A stretch of DNA of 37,546 nucleotides from positions 1-37,546 of IMG/VR virus record IMGVR_UViG_3300030099_000988; one strand, given 5' to 3'. Made by a program: the position numbers and the translations under genes. Within the stretch, counting starts at the first letter, position 1. Every line of letters starts with the position of its first letter. Below the pieces are notes generated by a model. That model had not been told where the DNA came from. It saw only the letters and a list, made by a program, of their open reading frames with translations, and did not search any database. Positions 16,978 to 24,042 of this stretch are shown in pieces. The stretch comes from a virus.

Positions 16978-17618
16978 CAGTATCTCACTCCACGAAGAGC
17001 GCCTTTACGATTGATAGTGGCAAATACATCATTGTTATCGAAGATGGTGCGGTCACTGGTATCTCCCTCAAACTCCTTGAGAGTCGAGAGCGCTTTCATT
17101 TCATCCTGCATGGTGAACAGGTGATGCTTCTGGGACCCCAGCATGCGGTCTTGGAATATGCGTGAGGCTCGGACAGTGACGTACCTTCGGGCAGGCTCAG
17201 GTAGATCTTCAAAGTCATACACGAGAACTGTGGTGACCTTGATTGGGGAAGTGAAAGTGAATGTGTTGTTGGTCTTATCGAACAGTCTGTTTCCACGCTG
17301 AATGACCTCACGGTCCTCAGTCATGTTTAGGTTAGCGTCGGTGTTTCCCCGGACATTCTTGAGTAGGTTGTCGTTATCGACCCTGAGGACTTCCTCAGCA
17401 AGGGTGATGTCGCCTGTAGAGGTGGGGGTCAGGGTCTGATCGAACAGGGTATTGAAATGCCATCCCTGACTCTGAACTTCTCTGGATACCTCAGTAAGAA
17501 CATTACGAGCAATAGTCGCATCGGCTCCTTGAGCACCAGTGAAGCTGTTGATGGGAGGTTCTCCAACAGTGGAGAGGATTGTATTAACAGCCTCAAGTTC
17601 CGTTGTCTTTGTTGGCAT
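16977..17618 (-). CDS. Tail tubular protein A (T7 gp11-like adaptor)
   Basis: The 213-residue protein has the gp11-type N-terminus ELEAVNTILSTVGEPPINSF followed by LTEVSREVQSQGWHFNT. Both are hallmarks of the ring that joins the connector to the nozzle and the fibres. T7 gp11 is 196 residues. It lies downstream of the capsid gene after a terminator-like hairpin, as in T7. A ribosome-binding site (AAGGAGTTG) precedes the ATG at 17618. Confidence 0.96.
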   Translation of the reverse strand: MPTKTTELEAVNTILSTVGEPPINSFTGAQGADATIARNVLTEVSREVQSQGWHFNTLFDQTLTPTSTGDITLAEEVLRVDNDNLLKNVRGNTDANLNMTEDREVIQRGNRLFDKTNNTFTFTSPIKVTTVLVYDFEDLPEPARRYVTVRASRIFQDRMLGSQKHHLFTMQDEMKALSTLKEFEGDTSDRTIFDNNDVFATINRKGALRGVRY

Positions 17619-17633
17619 TGCAACTCCTTAGTT

Positions 17634-17668
17634 AGAAAGGGGTGAGCCGCTGTTAAGCGACCCACCCC
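17634..17668 (-). terminator. Terminator after the capsid gene (position of T7 Tphi)
   Basis: On the minus strand a 13-bp stem (17656-17668 with 17639-17651, two G-U pairs) closes a 4-nt loop and is followed by TTTCT. In T7 the main late terminator also follows the capsid gene, so abundant capsid transcripts would stop here while some read into the tail genes. The T tract is short, so termination is probably partial. Confidence 0.65.
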
Positions 17669-17688
17669 AAGGGAGACTCAAGCTCTGA

Positions 17689-18744
17689 TTAGGCAGTGAC
17701 AATCTCGAAGCAGCATTCTTCACGGAGGATACCGTGACCCATAGCGTACTTCGCGAGCATCAGGGTGCCAAGTCGATCCATCTGGTACTCGCTTTCAACA
17801 GCGAGATCCATCAGCTTGACCGTACCAACAGCCTCGCTCTGGAAGGCGATACCAACGGTGTTGTATGCAGCGGTGGCAGAGTATCCACCCCCAACGTTGC
17901 CGGTGCTATCGTGATCGTCATACACATCGTTGTTGATCAGGATGCTCTTGAAGATCGAGCCTTCTGCATCAGTACCAGTCGGGATGTGGTTGGACTTCAT
18001 GACGCGGATGCCGGACACCTGAGCGACCTCACCCGTAGCAATTGACCCCATACCACCGAAGTCGGTGTTGATGGCGGCGTTGCCAGACTTGGTCAGCAGG
18101 TAATAGTGCGCTGGGTTCAGGATCATGTATCGGCCTTCAGACGGGACCGAAGCCTCATCCATCTTCTGAGCAACCTCAGCAAATGCTTCAATAAGCTCTT
18201 CGGCGGTGTATGCAGTATCACCACCGGTGGTGTTGACCTGAGCACCGAGGAACTTGGCATCAGTACCACCGAAGCGGTCCACATCAGCACGGGCACCCGC
18301 GATGACAGTACGGATAAGCGCACGGTCAGCGTGGTAAGCCAGTTCACGACCAATCTGAGTGGTGTAGGCAGAGCGCACATCGAAGTGGTTCTTAGCCTCA
18401 TCAATGTCCGCCATGAACGCGGAGGACACCAGAACGCCATCGATGCTGATGGTACGCTCAGAGTGCTTGATGCGGGAAAGATACTTGGTAGCGCCCGACC
18501 CATCATCAGTGGTCAGAAGCGACTCACCGGGGGTGTGGTAGGCAGCAGACGCAGTGCCCACAACGGGGAACTGCGCGGTCTTGCCAGAAGAGATACTGCG
18601 CTGCTGGGTAATCGGCATGAGCAGGTTGGTTTCTTCAAATACTTGGAGAACTTCCCCGGCGAAGACCTTGAGAAAAAGTGCGTCGTTGTCACCGGACAGA
18701 TTCTTCTGACCAAGGCGACTGACGGATGGTTCCATATAAGCCAT
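17689..18744 (-). CDS. Major capsid protein (T7 gp10-like)
   Basis: The 351-residue protein matches T7 gp10A in length (345) and layout: ALFLKVFAGEVLQVFEETN near the N-terminus, then RSISSGKTAQFPVVG, then IDEAKNHFDVRSAYTTQIGR in the HK97-fold spine helix region. ESEYQMDRLGTLMLAKYAMG lies near the C-terminus. It forms the icosahedral shell with the scaffold. No slippery-site extension resembling gp10B is evident. A good ribosome-binding site (AGGAGTTTTC) precedes the ATG. The upstream 149 bases hold a terminator and a hairpin. Confidence 0.97.
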   Translation of the reverse strand: MAYMEPSVSRLGQKNLSGDNDALFLKVFAGEVLQVFEETNLLMPITQQRSISSGKTAQFPVVGTASAAYHTPGESLLTTDDGSGATKYLSRIKHSERTISIDGVLVSSAFMADIDEAKNHFDVRSAYTTQIGRELAYHADRALIRTVIAGARADVDRFGGTDAKFLGAQVNTTGGDTAYTAEELIEAFAEVAQKMDEASVPSEGRYMILNPAHYYLLTKSGNAAINTDFGGMGSIATGEVAQVSGIRVMKSNHIPTGTDAEGSIFKSILINNDVYDDHDSTGNVGGGYSATAAYNTVGIAFQSEAVGTVKLMDLAVESEYQMDRLGTLMLAKYAMGHGILREECCFEIVTA

Positions 18745-18893
18745 GTGAAAACTCCTATAATTGTTTTACTAGATACAGATTGTGATGGTCAGTATCGGTA
18801 ACTAAGAGTTCTCAGTTATCCACCGCAGCGGGCTGGGCATCGCTAGATCCCTCAACATCGCCATCGTTAAAACAAACCTCGCACACGCGAGGA
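18745..18893 (-). promoter_or_regulatory. Capsid leader region
   Basis: These 149 bases carry no gene. From upstream they hold the terminator at 18868-18892, then a hairpin (AACTGAG and CTTAGTT arms around 18799-18816, one G-U or mismatch), then the capsid ribosome-binding site. A strong capsid promoter is expected directly after a terminator, so a phage-polymerase promoter probably lies between about 18760 and 18865. I cannot define its consensus from this sequence alone. Confidence 0.45.
18868..18892 (-). terminator. Rho-independent terminator between scaffold cassette and capsid
   Basis: On the minus strand CCTCGC and GCGAGG (18877-18882 and 18887-18892) form a 6-bp G/C stem with a 4-nt loop, followed by TTTGTTTT. 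It separates the scaffold and three small membrane genes from the capsid gene. T7 does not have a terminator in this place. Confidence 0.8.
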
Positions 18894-19013
18894 TTAATTG
18901 TTGATCTTTTTATTAATCAGCTTGAGAAGTGGGGCCTTGAAAACCATGCCCGCACAGAAGCTGACAACAGACAGCAGCAGCATAAACCAAATAGTCCCAA
19001 GGAATGCACTCAT
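18894..19013 (-). CDS. Small single-pass membrane protein (39 aa)
   Basis: MSAFLGTIWFMLLLSVVSFC leads into AGMVFKAPLLKLINKKINN. A single hydrophobic helix spans residues ~4-24 with a lysine-rich tail, which suggests N-out, C-in insertion. The ATG overlaps the upstream stop by four bases (ATGA), and the gene ends just before a terminator, so it closes a three-gene membrane cassette. The ribosome-binding region is a long purine stretch (GGAGAAGAAAAAG). A holin-, antiholin- or exclusion-like role is possible; no family is recognised. Confidence 0.65.
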   Translation of the reverse strand: MSAFLGTIWFMLLLSVVSFCAGMVFKAPLLKLINKKINN

Positions 19014-19375
19014 GTTTTCTTTTTCTTCTCCGCTAGGGTTTGCCTGATTAGTTTGTACGTCCAAACTGCTGAAATAACCCCGGTGCATATCAGCACAGGG
19101 ATGAATAGATAGGTATCGAACCTGTGGATCATAAGATTCAGGAGTATCAATCCTACTCCTGCTCCGATGGCCCACTTGCCTTTGCGGCCACTGGTCACAA
19201 CCAGAAGGGCGACGCCCCCAAGGATACTCAACCCTGAGATCCATGACAGCATCGCCAAGGGCTCCCCCGGAGGAGGCTTAAGGTTGTCTGTGTACCCCAT
19301 ATTGGGAACACCTGTTGTTGGAATGGTCTGGCACCCTGTCAGGAGAAGAAAGATCCAGAAGTGTCTGATCATCAA
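19010..19375 (-). CDS. Putative membrane lipoprotein (121 aa)
   Basis: The N-terminus MMIRHFWIFLLLTGCQT is a signal peptide with a lipobox (LLTGC, Cys15). Three hydrophobic segments follow, near 41-61 (LSWISGLSILGGVALLVV), 67-84 (WAIGAGVGLILLNLMI) and 90-107. A basic KKKKT tail ends the protein. Lipidation plus several transmembrane helices is unusual for a spanin. It overlaps both neighbours by ATGA. Candidate roles are lysis or superinfection exclusion; no family is recognised. Confidence 0.75.
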   Translation of the reverse strand: MMIRHFWIFLLLTGCQTIPTTGVPNMGYTDNLKPPPGEPLAMLSWISGLSILGGVALLVVTSGRKGKWAIGAGVGLILLNLMIHRFDTYLFIPVLICTGVISAVWTYKLIRQTLAEKKKKT

Positions 19376-19575
19376 TCTATGTTCTTCCTGATTGTGAAAG
19401 CCTTATCGAAGTGCTTTGATAACTGTTGAGAGTTGTTACGAATTCGCAGATCGTGAGCTTTAATGTCTCGCTCCAATATTGAGAGCTTGCTGTTGACTCT
19501 CCACAAGAACCCGAACACCCCAAGTATTGCTGGTCCTGCGATACTGATAGCGATAGTCATTAAATGATCTTGCAT
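19372..19575 (-). CDS. Small membrane protein with coiled-coil tail, holin-like
   Basis: The start at 19575 (MQDHLMTIAISIAGPAILGV) follows a GGGGAAAGAG ribosome-binding site. One transmembrane helix lies near residues 6-24, followed by a charged helix (SKLSILERDIKAHDLRIRNN) of about 40 residues. This is a mirror image of the XhlA-like protein encoded at 3587-3796. It is the first gene after the scaffold and is coupled to the lipoprotein gene by ATGA. It may be a second holin or a membrane regulator. Confidence 0.7.
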   Translation of the reverse strand: MQDHLMTIAISIAGPAILGVFGFLWRVNSKLSILERDIKAHDLRIRNNSQQLSKHFDKAFTIRKNID

Positions 19576-19613
19576 CTCTTTCCCCAAGATGTGGTTTTTG
19601 CTGAAGCTAGAAA

Positions 19614-20387
19614 CTACATCTGTTGGGTGTTCTGGAGGCGACGATATACTTCCTGACGGTACGCAGGATCCTTCTTGTAACGTGGGTCTGACATGGCCTC
19701 AACCACCTGCGCCCGTGATTGAAAGGAACTACCACTAGGAAGTTCGGGGCTGGTATCGCCTTGAACAAGGGGTTGCTTGGTTGGTGGGGTATCACCTGAC
19801 TGCATGAAACGGGCATACAGTCCACTGACAGCCATCGAAGCCTCTTCCTGAGTGCTGGCAACGAGATCGTTAAAAACATCAATCTCAGTATCAGACAAGT
19901 TCTGTGATGCCCACTGAAGCATGTTGTCATAAGCCTCCTGACCACCGACAGTGTTGTACATGTCCTGTACAGCCTGTTCAGCAACAATCTTCTGTCCCTC
20001 AATGTACTCATCGATGAACTGACGGGGGATTCCAGTGGAAGCAAGACGATCCCTAGATGCCTCGGACACATCACCAGTTTGGTCAAACTCCTCTGAAAGA
20101 GCCATAAATGTATCGGGATCAATAGCGTTAGTCTGTTCAACAGGCTGCTCGTTGTTGCCCTTCTTAGAGAACTCCTGCTCAAGCTGTTTGTAAGCAAAGG
20201 CAAGAGCTTCTGGGCTCTCAAACTTTTCAGGCAGCCACTCAGGACGCTCAACGACAGGCTCCTGAGGGGTCTCAACAGGGAACTCCTGCTGAGGTGGGGC
20301 CTCAGGGGTCTCAAGTGCCGGGACCTGATCGGGGTTGTCGGCCGAGGAGGGCTCCGACTTAAACTCTACCTTCTGATAATCAGCCAT
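19614..20387 (-). CDS. Capsid assembly scaffold protein (T7 gp9-like)
   Basis: The 257-residue acidic protein starts MADYQKVEFKSE, has a Pro/Glu/Gln-rich N-terminal region (to ~85, PEWLPEKFESPEALAFAYKQ) and a helical C-terminal half. T7 gp9 is 307 residues and sits likewise between connector and capsid. It directs procapsid assembly and leaves before DNA packaging. The motif WLPEKFxSPEALAxAY is common in scaffolds of this family. The start lies two bases after the connector stop. Confidence 0.93.
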   Translation of the reverse strand: MADYQKVEFKSEPSSADNPDQVPALETPEAPPQQEFPVETPQEPVVERPEWLPEKFESPEALAFAYKQLEQEFSKKGNNEQPVEQTNAIDPDTFMALSEEFDQTGDVSEASRDRLASTGIPRQFIDEYIEGQKIVAEQAVQDMYNTVGGQEAYDNMLQWASQNLSDTEIDVFNDLVASTQEEASMAVSGLYARFMQSGDTPPTKQPLVQGDTSPELPSGSSFQSRAQVVEAMSDPRYKKDPAYRQEVYRRLQNTQQM

Positions 20388-20389
20388 GT

Positions 20390-21895
20390 TTAGTCTCCGT
20401 TGTTTGCTTGGGCCATTACTTGCGGAGCAAGTTGCTGGGCCATCATAGCCTGCTGTTGTGCTGACTGCATCTGAGCAAGTTGCTCAGGAGTCCGCACAAG
20501 TCCCTTGGTATCAATGCCAAGGGCCATAGCTCTACGCTTCAAATACTCCCCAACATCAATGTAGTTCTGAAGCACCTCAGGTCCAAGGAGTTGACCAATT
20601 CCTGCTAAATAAGTATCAAGACGGTTGAGATCATTTCCTCGCCCGAGGGCTTCAATACCAGTAATAATAACTGGTTTGATCTTGTCATCGGGAAGGTTGG
20701 GCAGTGCATTATCCCGACGCATTTTGTTCATAACAAGGGTAACCAAAGGCAGCGACAGTTCTCGACTAAGAATGCTGTAGATGCCACCTAGTTGCCGTTC
20801 GACGGCCTGAGTAACCAGCCTTACTTCTTCAGCCGTAACTCGATCTGCATTTCGTATAGACCCCTCAAGCAGTAGAAACGCATACGCGAGCCTCTCCTTA
20901 ATGTCCCTAGTTGTGTTGAGAGCAACAGAGAAATCGGACGCTTTCTGGCTCTGAAGAACACTGACATCATTGGCGCTTCCTTCTCTGATCGCTCCATTAG
21001 GGGACTCGGAAAGGGTCTTAGCTCTCGTTGTCCCGTTGGGGTTGACAAGGAACAGCACCTTGGCTGCTGCTGCTGAACCCTCAACGATGGCCTTGGTGAG
21101 TCCTTCAAGGCTCTGAAGATCGCCAAGATATTGTTCTACATAGCCTCGGCCATAATTCTCAGAGTCAACTCGGCTCATCCTTAGGGGGATGAAGGGGGAA
21201 TCCTCGGGGTCAAGGACCCGTCTGGAGCCATCGATCTCTTGGCCGTTGACCTCTTGAAATACCTCAACCTTGCCATCAAGACGGGTGACCATTCCGGTGT
21301 ACATATCGATATGGTCATCGTAAGAAGTCTTATCTCCAAGCATTTCCTTCATTTGCTCAGGGAGCATTGACGGAGATACGCTTTCCAACAAGACCACCAT
21401 GCGAACAAAGCCGAGGGGACATCTCTTCACGACGTATCGATCTAGGTGAACCACACGCATGTTGCCGCCATCAGGGAAGTAAAGGAGCGCGTTCCCGGTG
21501 ACAACAAGGTGACGGACGGCATCAAAGAGTCCGGTTCGGACACCTGACCGTTCAATCTCATCCATGACAGATCTTTCAATATCTGACAGGGAATTTTCGA
21601 TTTCCGTAATGATTTTTGGGTCGAGGCTTTCTAGTTCTCTTTCAACGTCTTCAGCAATCTGAAGTCTAAAAAAGGGAGCATTTGGAGGGAGCAATGACAG
21701 GAGCAACGCTGCTGCCAGATTATTGACCCCACGGGCACCTATGCTTTGATAAGGGACGCCAAAGCGGCGGTGGGCCGTGGTGCCTTCTTCAGGGAGAAGA
21801 GAGGGGATGGTGAGGGCACTAGCGTCTCTACCCCGCTCAAGGTAGGGCTGACGCTCACCTGAGCATTTGAGGTAAATTGACTTGAGAGTGTCCAT
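20390..21895 (-). CDS. Head-tail connector (portal) protein (T7 gp8-like)
   Basis: The 501-residue protein is close to T7 gp8 (536). Recognisable segments are RRFGVPYQSIGARGVNNLAA and LLSLLPPNAPFFRL in the N-terminal wing, MSRVDSENYGRGYVEQYLGD in the stem region, and a Gln/Ala-rich C-terminus (LAQMQSAQQQAMMAQQ). It forms the dodecameric portal that initiates capsid assembly and through which DNA is packaged. Its ATG overlaps the stop of the gp7.3-like gene (TAATG). Confidence 0.97.
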   Translation of the reverse strand: MDTLKSIYLKCSGERQPYLERGRDASALTIPSLLPEEGTTAHRRFGVPYQSIGARGVNNLAAALLLSLLPPNAPFFRLQIAEDVERELESLDPKIITEIENSLSDIERSVMDEIERSGVRTGLFDAVRHLVVTGNALLYFPDGGNMRVVHLDRYVVKRCPLGFVRMVVLLESVSPSMLPEQMKEMLGDKTSYDDHIDMYTGMVTRLDGKVEVFQEVNGQEIDGSRRVLDPEDSPFIPLRMSRVDSENYGRGYVEQYLGDLQSLEGLTKAIVEGSAAAAKVLFLVNPNGTTRAKTLSESPNGAIREGSANDVSVLQSQKASDFSVALNTTRDIKERLAYAFLLLEGSIRNADRVTAEEVRLVTQAVERQLGGIYSILSRELSLPLVTLVMNKMRRDNALPNLPDDKIKPVIITGIEALGRGNDLNRLDTYLAGIGQLLGPEVLQNYIDVGEYLKRRAMALGIDTKGLVRTPEQLAQMQSAQQQAMMAQQLAPQVMAQANNGD

Positions 21896-22137
21896 TAGAT
21901 GTTTATTCCACTACCGGATGTGTTGAGGGGGATTTTGAGCATTGCCTTACCCCGGCGACGGACGCCACCACGGGCACGCTTTACAGGGCTTCCGGGCCTG
22001 AGTTGTTCCTTTTTCTTGGGGATCATCTGGGCGGCAGGAGGGGGTGCAATCACAATTGGTGGGGGTGGAGGCGGAGGAGCTACAATCGGCGGTGGGGGTG
22101 GAGGAGCAGGACTGCCCCCAAATAATGCTGAGCACAT
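21895..22137 (-). CDS. Proline-rich protein with T7 gp7.3-like C-terminus
   Basis: This 80-residue protein has two polyproline tracts (PAPPPPPPIVAPPPPPPPIV) followed by a basic stretch and the ending SGSGINI. T7 gp7.3, a small virion/tail assembly protein encoded just before the connector, ends with a very similar GGGINI and has the same basic run before it. Gene order and C-terminus both support a gp7.3 equivalent. The polyproline N-terminus is not found in T7. Confidence 0.8.
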   Translation of the reverse strand: MCSALFGGSPAPPPPPPIVAPPPPPPPIVIAPPPAAQMIPKKKEQLRPGSPVKRARGGVRRRGKAMLKIPLNTSGSGINI

Positions 22138-22140
22138 AGT

Positions 22141-22323
22141 TCAATCCTTTAAAATGTTGTCCTCTTGGGCTTCAAGTTCTGAAATCAGTAGCCGAATGAG
22201 TTCACGTTTCCCCGTATAGAGCCATATTTCACGGTCTGACCATGATGGGTCAGGACATCTTTCAGGCACACGTTCATCAAGAGCCTCAATCAGGGATCTG
22301 TCCAAGGGTGGAATTATCCTCAT
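22141..22323 (-). CDS. Conserved hypothetical protein (60 aa)
   Basis: MRIIPPLDRSLIEALDERVP leads into a helical C-terminal half (GKRELIRLLISELEAQEDN). Short proteins of this type, starting with M(R)IxPPLxxxLIxALxxxxP, are common before the connector genes of marine T7-like phages (recognised from memory). Its function is unknown. It overlaps the DUF1599-like gene by 38 bases and precedes the gp7.3-like gene by three. Confidence 0.75.
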   Translation of the reverse strand: MRIIPPLDRSLIEALDERVPERCPDPSWSDREIWLYTGKRELIRLLISELEAQEDNILKD

Positions 22324-22666
22324 AGTGTGCCTTTCGTTTCTCCTGCTGGGTGTATGCGTAAAACAGCAGGGTGTAGTTAATCATATCCATGACCGTATCC
22401 TCGATTTTTTCATCCTCGACTGAGTATAATCCCGTGTCAAGAAAGGTAATAAGCCTAGAGAGCTTGTCGGTCAGTCGAACCATGAAACCCCTTTTGGTGT
22501 CCGTGATCCCCAGCCGCTCAACTCGGGTAAAGTTGAGAAATGGGTCATCAGCGGCAGCACCCCCTGAGTAGTCGTGGTTTTTCTTGGACATGAGATCTCT
22601 GGCCTTGGCACAGACCTCATGGTGTATCTCAAGAAGTCTTTCTCTGTTTATGTTGTCGGCTTCCAT
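22286..22666 (-). CDS. DUF1599-like protein (possible nucleotide/DNA modification accessory)
   Basis: The 126-residue protein shows AKARDLMSKKNHDYSGGA, DPFLNF and a helical DKLSRLITFLDTGLYSVEDE / TVMDMINYTLLF region. This matches the all-helical DUF1599 family, found in many phages and proposed to be linked to nucleotide modification or house-cleaning. It overlaps the exonuclease gene by 19 bases at its start. It closes the replication module. Enzymatic activity is not established. Confidence 0.8.
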   Translation of the reverse strand: MEADNINRERLLEIHHEVCAKARDLMSKKNHDYSGGAAADDPFLNFTRVERLGITDTKRGFMVRLTDKLSRLITFLDTGLYSVEDEKIEDTVMDMINYTLLFYAYTQQEKRKAHYEDNSTLGQIPD

Positions 22667-23421
22667 AGTCTTACCTCCTTTTTGCCGAAGTTGTAATCTG
22701 ATTTGTGGAGGATCCTAGCGACTCTAGCCTGCACCAGAGCCTCTTCCTCAGAATGTCCTGCATTGGCATAAGCCTCAACCACAGCACTCCATCGGTCATC
22801 CGGGTCAACCCCGTCTAATATCTTTGCCGCAGTCTTTGGCCCCACCTTGGGGCACCCTCCGTACCCATCCACGGTGTCCCCAGTCAGGGTCTGGAACATG
22901 TGGTTGTATTGAGCCTGATCTGGGGTGACCTCGTAGATCTCATTCTCAGGCTTATTGGGGTTGTAGTGGAGGCCGGGGATCTGTAAAAGGTCCTTGTCAG
23001 ATGATACCAGTATCTTCTCATCTGCCGTTGTCCTGTAAAACGAAGTGTTTCCAGCGGTCATGATGACCCCGCAAATATCATCAGCCTCCAAGGTAGGAAC
23101 CTCAATGCATTTGTAGGTACTACGGACATACTCCTTCAACCCATAAAACACTACAGGCTTTCTGGTTTTCTTCCTGTTGTGCTTGTAAGTAGGAAGAACT
23201 GACTTTCTCCAGTTCTCTGAGGAGCTAAAGGCTATACCCATATTTACGGCGTTTAACTTGTCCTTCAGTCTGGCAAAGGTAACGTCAAGGTGCATCTTTG
23301 CCTGAGCCGCATCGGCGTGGAGAGTCCAAAGATCATCACCCCAGTCCACAGGCTCCTCTACTGCAAGAGCACACTCCCAGAGGAGTATGTCTCCATCAAT
23401 CACTAGCGTGGTTCTCGTCAT
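22648..23421 (-). CDS. 5'-3' exonuclease (T7 gp6-like)
   Basis: The 257-residue protein has the flap-nuclease acidic motifs in order: LVIDGDILLW, EADDICG, SSDKDLLQIPG and GDTVDGYGGCPKVGPKTAA (the helix-hairpin-helix region). T7 gp6 is 300 residues; it removes RNA primers and degrades host DNA. I chose the ATG at 23421 because MTRTTLVIDGD begins directly at the first strand. An in-frame ATG at 23433 is possible. It overlaps the upstream 74-residue gene by 26 bases. Confidence 0.93.
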   Translation of the reverse strand: MTRTTLVIDGDILLWECALAVEEPVDWGDDLWTLHADAAQAKMHLDVTFARLKDKLNAVNMGIAFSSSENWRKSVLPTYKHNRKKTRKPVVFYGLKEYVRSTYKCIEVPTLEADDICGVIMTAGNTSFYRTTADEKILVSSDKDLLQIPGLHYNPNKPENEIYEVTPDQAQYNHMFQTLTGDTVDGYGGCPKVGPKTAAKILDGVDPDDRWSAVVEAYANAGHSEEEALVQARVARILHKSDYNFGKKEVRLWKPTT

Positions 23422-23620
23422 CGCTGATTCCATTCATGACTGCAACTTTCCCTAGTTCGATCAATCCCAAGACAGCATGGAAAGCACCCTCAAACCCCAC
23501 AGTGATGTCCTCGATGTCTTCCGTTCTGTTGCTGGCTCCCAAGAAGACCATGCAATCATGCCTCCTACGAAGCTCGTTCAGCATCGCTGTTGTCGTTACA
23601 TATTCAAGTGATTCACTCAT
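23396..23620 (-). CDS. Hypothetical protein (74 aa)
   Basis: MSESLEYVTTTAMLNELRRR starts a predicted helix, followed by HDCMVFLGAS and an acidic C-terminal end. I recognise no family. Its ATG overlaps the stop of the homing endonuclease gene by four bases (ATGA), and its end overlaps the exonuclease start. Before the endonuclease arrived, it was probably the direct downstream neighbour of DNA polymerase. Confidence 0.75.
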   Translation of the reverse strand: MSESLEYVTTTAMLNELRRRHDCMVFLGASNRTEDIEDITVGFEGAFHAVLGLIELGKVAVMNGISDDENHASD

Positions 23621-24042
23621 TTTAATTTCCTAAACTTGTAGGGGAGGTAACTCCGTTGATGCTTTAACTCTTTGAGTCGTGCATACATGCTTTTCCTGAC
23701 CAAACATTTTGACACATTAAAGAAGGGGGCCATGAGAATGATATCGACCTGTGGTTTCTTGTACTTCAAGTAAGGATACAGAGTCCTCATCAAGTCTCGG
23801 GCATCGGCTCCCATCACTTGCCACTTGAAAAAGCAATGATCATGAGTCTTTCTTTTTTGGGCGTATAAATTACCACCGCCAATCTTATGAGCCTCTTCTA
23901 AAAGTTTATAGTCAACACTATAAACATCGATGGCGGGGCATCCTTCCTTCAGGGCCACATGACCTTCTCCATCCACAAACCCTGCAAGCCATGCAAGGTC
24001 AGTGAGTGTCGGCCCAGCTATGTCCAATTTTGTATTCTCCAT
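23617..24042 (-). CDS. Free-standing LAGLIDADG homing endonuclease
   Basis: The start at 24042 (MENTKLDIAG) gives 141 residues. LAWLAGFVDGEG at residues 16-27 is a LAGLIDADG motif with Asp24 and Glu26, and there is only one copy, so it would act as a homodimer. HDHCFFKWQVMGADARDLM and a basic C-terminus fit the DNA-binding remainder of the family. The gene overlaps the 3' end of the DNA polymerase gene by 44 bases in another frame, so it parasitises that end without breaking the polymerase. It would cut allelic DNA of competing phages. Confidence 0.88.
   Translation of the reverse strand: MENTKLDIAGPTLTDLAWLAGFVDGEGHVALKEGCPAIDVYSVDYKLLEEAHKIGGGNLYAQKRKTHDHCFFKWQVMGADARDLMRTLYPYLKYKKPQVDIILMAPFFNVSKCLVRKSMYARLKELKHQRSYLPYKFRKLK

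Noticed and set aside
18106-18801. Plus-strand open frame (231 codons) opposite the capsid gene
   Set aside because: Antisense to the capsid gene; a shadow of codon bias.
19607-20314. Alternate minus-strand frame inside the scaffold gene
   Set aside because: Low-complexity Leu/Arg/Ser translation of the scaffold gene in another frame; the scaffold frame has the family motifs.
22021-22120. CRISPR-like or tandem-repeat look of the CCx/GGx tracts
   Set aside because: These are polyproline codons of the gp7.3-like gene. No CRISPR array is present anywhere in the window.
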